Of a stretch of DNA of 64,000 bases, positions 49,001 to 64,000 are shown one piece after another (positions within the stretch are counted from its first letter, which is position 1; every line of letters begins with the position of its first letter). The DNA is taken from the NCBI GenBank assembly GCA_964035545.1, contig OZ037766.1:4999722-5063721 (forward strand), written 5' to 3'. A program made the position numbers and the translations under genes. Source of the stretch: Bugula neritina (Eukaryota > Bryozoa > Gymnolaemata > Cheilostomatida > Bugulidae). The notes below the pieces were generated by a model, which saw only the letters and a program-made list of their open reading frames with translations, searched no databases and was not told the origin of the DNA.

Positions 49001-50857
49001 GTTGTTGGTGAGAGAGAAATTGATGACTCAGTTTCATTCTAAACCATACTAGAAAAATCTCAAACAGGCATTTCCTTAACATGGTTAATGGGTTATTCAA
49101 CAACTCCTATAATTTGCTTCAACATAAGTTGAGTTTTGCTCTTTTAATCATTGAACATTTTCACCAATTAAACTTTTTTATGTTAAAACAACCTGAAATT
49201 TTTAAATTTATCCAGTATGAAAACAAGTGTCACAGAAAAAAAAAATTTCATACTGAAAATGGCAAAAACGTATAATTAATACATTACTTAAAATTATAAC
49301 AATTAAATAGTCTCATTGAAAAAACTATTTCTTGGAAAAGATACTTTTACTAGTTTCATTGGAAATATCGTCTTACGTTGCAGAAAATGATTTCACACAA
49401 TATTATGATGGTTAGAAGCTGTGAGTTATGAGCTGTCTACATAATTCTACACAAGAGCTAAGCAGCAAGGAATCTTCAAAAAAATTAAAGTTGTGAGTTT
49501 GTATTGCGTCAACACACTGTTTGTCGAGTGGAAATACATCACACGCACAACGAGCATATACTGGGTGCATAATGATTACATCGTATGATCCTTTACTGAG
49601 CAGGGAGAAAAGCCAAACTTACCGCTTTAAAACACCTGTTGAAATAAGCGTGTTCATAATTAAAACAAAATTTCAACCCAACGTTGCTTTTTACCACATT
49701 TTAATAAAACCAAATTACATTACCAATCGTCACATACATACATATACTAAAGCCAAGTTGATAACCAACATGGCTTTGGTATTGTTGTTGGTTTTCACAA
49801 ATTTAGTATTGATGTGTCTGACACACCACCAATACCATATGTAGGAACTATATCCAGTAGTAAGTGTTTTTCTGTGTTCGAACTTCCTGTGTTAAGCCAG
49901 CACATTTCACATGTTACAAGTTATACCGAAAACACAAAAAAATCGTAAAACAGAAAATTAGTACCAAAAATACTGAATTTCTAAAAAAGAGGTACTAAAA
50001 TATTAACAGTTTATCAGCTATTCAAGTTTGACAGTTTTGATATTTCTAACAGCAGCACTGAACTAGTTAGACCTTCATAATTATACAAGTGTCTTGGCTT
50101 TTACATGCTGCATGCAAACTTCAATGAAGGACATCTTCCTGGTGTATACACAGTCTAGGAAAAAACTAGATTCCCATCAAGTGTCTGCATATATTTTGGG
50201 GGCCTGCGCTTGCGCTAGTTTCACTATCGGTGCATAAATTGGCCCCATCAGTACCTCTTATTGAGCGACGCCCCATAATATCTACTTTCTCATTAAACTT
50301 GTTGATGAGTAAAATAAATAAACAAAATAAACATATATTATTTAAAACAACAGTACACCAAGTTTCTATTTCCTGTTAAGAAAGAAAAATGCTTACGTGT
50401 TGAAACAGACTTGAATGTGTGAGAAATGGAGCTGCTACATGATTACAGAAGAAGCACGAATCTATAGACATATAATAACCAGGTGTGTAAACTAGAGTGT
50501 AATTCTTGAAGATAGACTGGTCACACGCCCTTTTCCACTGAAAACAAACAGTGAATACAGTAATATTTAATCAACACGACATAATAAATACAAACTATGG
50601 TAAACTTTACCAACTCACCTGACCAGTGTGAGTATCTTTAATAGAACTGGATACAACTGTAGCACCAACACTTATCATATGATTTACTAATTCATTTAAT
50701 TGAATGTCTTCAGTAAATTTTGTTATATTTCTTCCAATATAAACATATTCTGTGGAAACTTTACTGAGTAGCTCTTTCCATACGTCTGTTTCCTTGTATG
50801 AGCTGTAAAACACATTGCTACATACATGTCACACAACAGCAAGTACTACTACTATGT

Positions 50858-50948
<91 letters not shown>

Positions 50949-53751
50949 TATTACTATGTTATGTAGAAATGCTATCACTATACTAAGTATATATACGTCT
51001 ACATGTTTGACTTAAGCATTAGTTTTGGCCATTACTTATTTTCAAAAAAATTCCTTAGAAACTGTAAAGCTGTAGAACTATAAAATAATTGACTCAGTGA
51101 TTGGTGCTTCTATGAAAACAAATTAAGAAGCAAGTTCATTTTACTAGCCTGGTTCTATAAGGTAGAATAGTAAGTTTGGAGGCTCTGTGAACACGGACCG
51201 AAAGAGTGTGCGGTACACCAACTATAATGTGTATCTCAGGATATATATTCACTGTATCCTGTATTATTCTTTCTACCATCTCCTCAGTAGCATCAGTCTT
51301 GTGGACGAAATTACAGACTACAGTAGTGAGTGTGTAGAAGTTACTGGAGTCCAGTACAGAGTCTAAAACAAGCCAACGGAACTCAACAAAAGCTCACATG
51401 TGTATCTACTCAAATATCCATCTTGATTGGTCCCAATTGCCTTATACAACAAGCATTACTTAGTCAGCTAAAAAACTTTTAGATGAAAAACTTGAAACCG
51501 AGAAAAAAACACAATATTATAGTTATTGTAGTTCTATCTACAATTGATAACATTTAAGCCAACAAAATATATCTTATGTTGATAATTTGCTACTGTATTG
51601 TCATTTCACACTGTAAATTGGTACAAAAATCATATTTTGCTACCATTTTATATAGGATGGTTTTATATCAGATGTTGAAAAGCCATATAATACACAGCAG
51701 AAGTCTGAATGCTTAGGAGAGAAAAACCCACCAAGCTTGTGGTGTAACTTGAGCTGCAGCTGATGAGGGAGCAAAGGTGGCAGGAAACCAGCTATCAACT
51801 CTTTGACCTACAAACATTGGAAGCACTAAAAGCCACGGCAGCTCTCCATTGCCCGGCATCTCAAGAAAATTCATTTTTAAAGCAGAACTTCTGTAGGAAA
51901 AAAGCCATTTGAGAAAAATAAAATACCTAGCTGTGGACAGAGCAAATTGTGAGTGTAGCCCAGCAAAGTAATGGAGGTTTTCTAAGATTAATTATTAAAA
52001 AACCGTATATTATTAGGTTGCAGTACAAACTAATGAGAAGATGGTTTATACAAGCCACTTATGTACAGGAGTTTTCTTATCTTGTTTGTTAACCAACTAA
52101 CTGGGTGATTTATATAAATGGTATTATATATTAGGTACTAAAAGTGTACAGTTTAATAAGCTTTATATTATGTATTGTATTTTATACATATAACATATAT
52201 TTTATATTATTTGCTGTATATTATATAAATGCTTCATATTGTGTACTGTGCATAACAGTCAAAGCACAAACAAAACAAAACAAGAAACCCTCGTGTAAGT
52301 AACAATAAACAAATAAAATAAATTGAGCAGAGTGAGAGCTAATTAAAATTGAAAATACTGACTGTATAGAAATGAGAGGCCACGTGTGGCAGAGGGTATC
52401 CTACAGGTAGACAACAACAATATACATGAGCAGCACAAAACAATAACACATTATTTCAATAAACAGTATAATTGAGTACAAACATTGCTATTTATTCTCT
52501 ATTTGCATGCACTGCATAGTTTGGCTGCAAAGGATATTAGAAGGTGTAGAAACTGTAAACACTTGACATTATAATTATTTCTTGGTGAAAAGTATACAAA
52601 GAAATGTATGAAACTAACCTTATAGAAAGCAGAATTGAGAGTTTTCCTCTCTTTATATGAATAAGTGTGGTGATTGGTTTTTGCTAAGCTGTCAGCTAAA
52701 TACACAAGTTTTTCTATCATCTTGTGATTACAGCTAGTGTGATTTTCTACGCTGTGTAAATAAAATATCAGACATTACACCATTCTTGTATTACAGTAAA
52801 CAACATCATAAAATAGGCAATGACGCAGCGCATTTAATTAACTAAAAAGATACAAAGAATATTAAAATATACATTTGTATTATTCACAGAATCAATGGCT
52901 ATGAAGAGTTGGATGCGGACAGCTGCAAGATTAATCGTAAAGGTATTGTCAGATAATGCGTGTTGAGATGCCTTAGTTGTAAAGGAATAAAAACTAAAAC
53001 AAAGTGCAATTTATTGAACTGCTTAGTAATAATATGCAAGTACCTAATCTGTAAATTTTATTCACCTACAAAATGATTTAAATAGAACACACGGCCATAT
53101 CCCATCATTATCATCAGTTATGCAGGTTTTAACAGTTCATTTAATATTTAACGTTATTGTGCTCTTGCAAAATATTTTCACAGCAAACTGTTAATTTAAA
53201 TCAGTATTTGCAATTAGTAAAACTTATTAAATAAAAGTGTAATAATATCTAGAGTGCCTGGCCTGAAATGCTAGCACAGAGTGTAAGTGACACAAGTGTC
53301 ACAAAACACAGATGGTCACACACATATTGAGAGGTGTGGTAAACTTGTTATGTAGTTAACAATAAAGAAACCCGACACATTGTATTTATTCAGTAAATAC
53401 AGCTAAATACAACTTCAAGGCAAACACATTGAGTTTATAACAAACTTCAAGCCTGCATGTCTTATAATATTATATCTTATAGTCTGCATGCATATAGTAG
53501 AGATGATGGCTCGATTCCTGATGATGGTGCAGTTAGGCTTAGTGTCTGTAAATTAGATTTACACTTTGTTTTACAGTAAGCTTAAAATTTTTATATTTGT
53601 TTTGAAAAAGCTATAAATTTATAAATTGTGTTTTAAGCACAGGAAATGCTCACCTAAAGGATAGCCAATGTCTGACCAATATACAGATAACTACAAGTGC
53701 TGCTACTTTCAAGACTAAATGAGAAAGAAGTCTCCATCGAACAAAAATCAT
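46049..53751 (-). CDS. LicD/fukutin-related-type transferase, copy 3
   Basis: Eleven exons: 53654-53751, 52619-52751, 51732-51807, 51149-51362, 50619-50802, 50397-50537, 48576-48746, 47835-47993, 47554-47721, 46641-46819, 46049-46229; 1,704 nt, 567 aa, phases consistent. Exon 1 encodes a different anchor (KVAALVVICILVRHW). Exon 3 is a unique 25-codon leucine/proline-rich spacer (AGFLPPLLPHQLQL). Exon 4 ends AG before gctagt, so a GC donor is needed. The LicD motif ELNDGTLLGSLKFEGTLPW with EVDADL is intact. It is the longest gene of the four because introns carry two MITEs, a (TA)n array and other insertions. Exon 10 changes the otherwise shared LFGRNR to LFVRNR. Confidence 0.88.
47026..47386. 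mobile_element. Harbinger-like MITE
   Basis: 361 bp with terminal inverted repeats of about 70 bp that differ at only about four positions (GCCTAGGGCCACACTGTGCG at the left; the complement, with one change, at the right), flanked by TTA on both sides (47023-47025 and 47387-47389). A TTA target and GGGCC-containing ends fit PIF/Harbinger-type non-autonomous elements. It lies in intron 9 of LicD copy 3 and is absent from the paralogous introns. Confidence 0.88.
48016..48436. mobile_element. Second MITE-like element with TA-flanked inverted repeats
   Basis: The left end (ACCCTTTTCAGAGGTCCC) is mirrored at the right end (GGGACCTCTGAAAAGGACC), and the similarity continues inward for about 60 bp. 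A TA dinucleotide flanks both ends. It has no coding capacity and lies in intron 7 of LicD copy 3; copies 1 and 2 have a 158-bp intron here. Confidence 0.8.
48747..50396. other. Expanded intron 6 of LicD copy 3
   Basis: 1,650 bp against 491 bp in copy 1. Mostly AT-rich and unlike the paralogous introns. Short open frames at 49081-49275 and 49521-49844 show no splice or domain support. No identifiable element. Confidence 0.5.
50860..50950. repeat. (TA)n microsatellite
   Basis: About 85 bp of TA with one TG interruption, in intron 4 of LicD copy 3, some 60 bp past the exon 5 acceptor. Confidence 0.95.
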
Positions 53752-54473
53752 GTTCCAAATATTTAGTGTAGTTTTTCTGCAAATAAAAGAAGCATGACTA
53801 AAATATAGAATGGTAAACACAAAATTAACTTTTTATTAAATCTTAATATAAAAGTAGAAAACTTTTTATTGTTAACAAATATATATGATTTTAACCCTCA
53901 AATAAAACAAAAAAATATCTAGAGCAGCGGCCACTCCAGAGAGAACTGCAACAGTTGCGGTTCTCTTGTAATGGCTAGTAGGAGTGTAGTCATGGCCTTC
54001 GTTCTATAACCTCTCGTTTAGAATGCGGAGGGATAATACGAGGGATAATACGGCTGGTATACGAACCTCCAATCATATGCAGGCACGTGATGACCCCCTA
54101 CGAAGTAAATGCCTTCCGGACAGACACATAGAGAGTGAGCCTGATAAAGAGCAGACTGTTATTATCCTAAAATCTAACTTGGCATATCTACTTAGTCTAC
54201 TGATAAAACTTCTTTTATATTATCAATATACTAAATATAGTTATCCTTCTTCTCACGGCAAACCAAGAGTAGTCTCTAGTGGATTATATAACCGCCGCAG
54301 ATGCAATAATTAAAAGCACATTCGAACCCATCACGATAATAATTCCAACAACTATTACACTCTCTGGAGTGGTTGGTTACGACTAGAATGCACTTGTTCT
54401 TGGTTAAAGTTTCTGGTAGAAGCTTATTAAGTCTACAGCCACTTTCTGCCAAGGACGACCACTCAATGCAAGG

Positions 54474-54605
54474 GTAGAGGGAGGGTACGGGGATACAGGG
54501 AGGGTACGGGGATACAGGGAGGGTACAGGGATACAGGGAGGGTACAGGGATACAGGGAGGGTACAGGGATACAGGGAGGGTACAGGGATATGGGGAGGTT
54601 ACAGG
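54474..54605 (+). repeat. G-rich minisatellite, 19-bp unit
   Basis: About seven near-identical units of gggagggtacrgggataca, with decaying units at the 3' end (gatatggggaggttacagg). Each unit has several G-runs on the + strand. Confidence 0.92.
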
Positions 54606-55019
54606 TATCTAGGATGCTTAGGCAGAGTTGTCTTATAGTCTGTTTCTGTAGATCCAGAGTTTTGGTCTGGCCTGGTTCTATTCAGACCAGCTTTACTGGA
54701 GCTTTAAACTCCTGTATTGGTTGCGTATCAACAGAAAGCACAAACTCCAAAAATTCTGCTCTGGTAAATCTGCCCATCACCATCAAAGTATCACTATTAC
54801 AGTTATGCTAACAAACAATCTTGATATCTATATGATTGCTAAATTTAATCTCAATCATAATCATTATCATGATTGTTTCATTTAATTATGATCATTACCA
54901 TAATGATTATGATATTGTGTAATATAATTATTATAAAACTCAAACATGATGATAATTACTCAAGTATAATCATAATGATAATGATTTACCATTTAGTTTT
55001 ACCAAGTCTGTTAAACAAA

Positions 55020-55450
55020 TTGAACTAATAGTAATACTAGCACTAATACTAATACTAATACTAATAGTGATAAAAATAGTGTCACATGTTGATGTATAAT
55101 AAAAATCTTATTCATACTCATAGTGATAGTGTCAGTGACACTGAAATCTATACTACAAGTAACTCTAATACTAATAAGAGAGTCTCTGAGTCTATGTCAA
55201 GTGACTGTTGTAATGAGTAAAACTAAATTTGCTAGTGATATATCAATATGATAGTATCATGCTCATACCCAGACTGATACTCGTACTGATAGTGAAACAG
55301 AGTTAGCACCATTATCACTATCAGTATCACTATCACCATCAGTAGATCAGTATGAGTATGAGTATCAGTATGACTGTAAGTTACTGTTAGTGTAAGTGTA
55401 AGACTAACTCTAAGTCACATGTGTATCACAATCACTATCAGTATGAGTAT
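55020..55450. repeat. Degenerate tri-/hexanucleotide repeats
   Basis: Runs of actaat, agtgat and agtatgagtatcagt-type words in both orientations, with no reading frame of note. Likely old microsatellite sequence. Confidence 0.6.
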
Positions 55451-56544
55451 AGCATTAACTATTAAGCAATGAGTTGAGCTCTTTTAAGCTAATACAAACT
55501 GTCTTATAATTAGTTCAACTCATAAAAATCACATTTAACATTAACAGATTTTTAGGATTATGCTCCAACGACTTTGATGATGATCAACATGAATATTAAC
55601 CAACAGAAAAAATAAAATTGGGATTTCCAAACAACTTGTAGTGAGAATTGCGCGTGCGTCAAGATCAAACTGCCACGCCTCCTATTTCTTCATATGGGAG
55701 GTAAATTTGCGGTGTGCACTACTGACATAGTTAATTTGCACAATGAATTTTGCTTCTGTAAGTGTTAGGACTCGGGTCTTACAATTATGAGAAAATAACT
55801 ATATGCTTACTTGTGCAAATTTCGCTTAGTGCCTTTTTTGTCTGTATGCATAGCTTGAATTAAGTAATATAATTATAATAATTTTGTGCTAGATAGAAAA
55901 TTAGAAAAAAGAGAGCTTTTGACACAGAATTTTGACCAGGAAATATTCTAAAGCTTGAGTGATCACAAAAGTGTGTGTGCATGTGTGATCTAGGATTAAT
56001 TAAATATATATTATATATGCATACACATATGTATACACAAATGTATACGTATGTGTATGTATATGTGCATACAAGCACATATATTATATGTATATGCATG
56101 CATGTACATGTACACATATACGAATACACATGCGTATAGATATATAGTATATATTTAATTGACATAAATACTATAAAGAAAATAAAACAGAGCATATTAG
56201 GACAATGATGCTCAAAAATGTAAATGTTGTAAATATTGTTTATTTGGGTTGAAAGCTCGCAATGAATTAATATTCAGTTTCATTTTCACAAAATTGAAAG
56301 CAATATGGATGCTAAAACTTTGAACAAAAAAGACAATGTTTTTGTAACCAAAATTGAACTTTTATTGGTGTATAGAACAGGTTTTGAAATTTTTGATTTG
56401 CATAAAATTTGAGCGATTGCACAAGAAAGATAGATATAGCAGCAAAAAAATAGAAAATAACAAATAAAATCATTCAACAAGTTAGCAGTGTGCTAATGCT
56501 CTTCACTTCTTGTGTCAACCTCTGCTTTTATATCAAATTACATT

Positions 56545-63091
<6,547 letters not shown>

Positions 63092-64000
63092 TATTATAAA
63101 GTAAATGTGATTCTCAAATTTAGGCCCCTAAATTAAAAGTAGTAGTAGCAATAGCACCAGTAACTACGTCTACTACAGCACTACTCTACTAGACCTAGTA
63201 CCTTTATATTAGTGGTACTGGTACTGGTAGAACTAGATGTAGTCGGTAGTACTACTACTAGTAGTAGTTTTCCTCTAATTTCTAAATACTCTTAGTCTTT
63301 ACAACAGTCATTTGTCACGATTAGTCAATTAACTGTTTTGTGCTTTCTTAATTAGATAAGTAATTTTTGATCTAATAAAAGCTGCGTTAATTGGCTTATT
63401 AATACAAAAATTAGTTTTATTGTTGGTCCCTAGACTGAGGCTTTAAAGTGAATATAAGTAACAATACCGATTTAAAAAGAAGGAAACTATAAATTAGTGA
63501 GTTAAATCGAATCGCACCTGAAGCCTATAAAACCCGGATCTGTGGTGTTGCTAGCAGACGTGTGTTACTCACTAAGGCCCTACGGGCTCTAGAATCAATA
63601 TTAGGTGTGTTGAATAATTTTCGCGAGTCTTAACCAATTTTCACTTAAAATGTCAAGTTTCCGGCGGTTTTGCTAAAACTTTCATTTTTATTTTGTTAAT
63701 AATAATAATAATATTATTAAATAATTAATCATATCCATTAAGTTCCTCTAATTTTTCTTTCTTTTTATTAAAAATAATTTTTTAATAAATCATTTAATTG
63801 ACGACAGTTTAGGCTATTTCGTATATACTAAACTAAAACTAAGTTTTAAAAAGGGCTCGGATAGAACTTGAAGTTGAAGTACTATTACTATTAGTATTAC
63901 TAGTACTAGTAGTTGTAGAAATAGAAGCTGAAGACGAAGTACCTGTTACTGTTAGTCTGTTACTTATAGTCATATTGTATTAATACTACTGCTACTACTA
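63092..64000. other. Upstream region of LicD copy 4
   Basis: AT-rich with trinucleotide tracts (actagtagtagt-type at 63,140-63,270; tactattagtattac-type at 63,880-64,000). It should include the promoter of copy 4, but I could not identify a convincing TATA or start signal. No gene seen. Confidence 0.5.

Larger units (their letters stand above)
53752..56544. other. Spacer between LicD copies 3 and 4
   Basis: The longest spacer, with no confident gene. It holds the promoter side of copy 3, a small hairpin (AGAGAACTGCAA / TTGCGGTTCTCT, about 53,940-53,967), the G-rich minisatellite, AT-rich palindromic stretches near 54,840-55,000, degenerate TACTAA/AGTATGAG repeats to about 55,450, and a TA/TG-rich tract at 55,990-56,160. 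The 3' flank of copy 4 does not resemble those of copies 1-3. Confidence 0.55.

Noticed and set aside
51755-51800. A further hammerhead core (CTGATGA) on the + strand
   Set aside because: No stem II plus GAAA at the right distance; it is inside exon 3 of LicD copy 3.
54474-54605. CRISPR-like array
   Set aside because: The unit repeats with no spacers; it is an ordinary minisatellite.

Overview
The window looks like a stretch of nuclear genome from an invertebrate animal. Host DNA is AT-rich and dense in introns. It carries GT-AG introns, microsatellites, tRNA-derived repeats, MITE-like foldback elements, an intact Ty3/gypsy LTR retrotransposon, and a tandem cluster of LicD/fukutin-related-type genes. 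I cannot name the phylum; no bacterial-type operon is present.

Left half (about 1-30.9 kb, + strand): one very large gene with about 46 exons. I reconstructed it from splice sites and reading-frame phase, and 32 consecutive exons (7493-29358) join in frame to give 1,768 codons. The N-terminal part is helical and HEAT/ARM-like; the rest is Ser/Lys-rich with basic segments. It ends at a stop at 30887-30889. I do not recognise the family.

Inserted in the sense direction in one of its introns (11042-19024) is a 7,983-bp LTR retrotransposon. Its two 374-bp LTRs are identical, it is flanked by a gtag target duplication, and it has a tRNA-Leu-type primer binding site. gag is followed by a pol frame that can only be reached by a -1 frameshift: a TTTAAAC slippery heptamer, a 6-nt spacer and a 10-bp stem-loop sit in the correct frame. 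Pol carries protease, RT, RNase H and DD35E integrase, and continues into a roughly 500-residue C-terminal extension with paired zinc-finger motifs and a coiled coil.

Right half (about 32-63.1 kb, - strand): four tandem paralogues of a LicD-domain, FKRP-like type II membrane protein. Each has 11 coding exons whose lengths sum to an exact multiple of three (568, 562, 567 and 578 aa). They run head to tail and converge on the large gene. Exons 4-7 and 11 are almost identical between copies, whereas copy 4 diverges sharply in exons 8-10, which suggests gene conversion. Copies 3 and 4 use GC instead of GT donors at intron 4.

The most notable unlisted signal is a pair of complete hammerhead-ribozyme motifs (60766-60812 and 61038-61084). 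They lie 272 bp apart in the same orientation, between TA-repeat tracts, in intron 4 of LicD copy 4. This is the layout of a retrozyme or Penelope-like-element terminal repeat. Other elements include a ~405-bp foldback, a 361-bp Harbinger-like MITE, a 421-bp second MITE, two tRNA-like SINE remnants, a G-rich minisatellite and several long (TA)n arrays.
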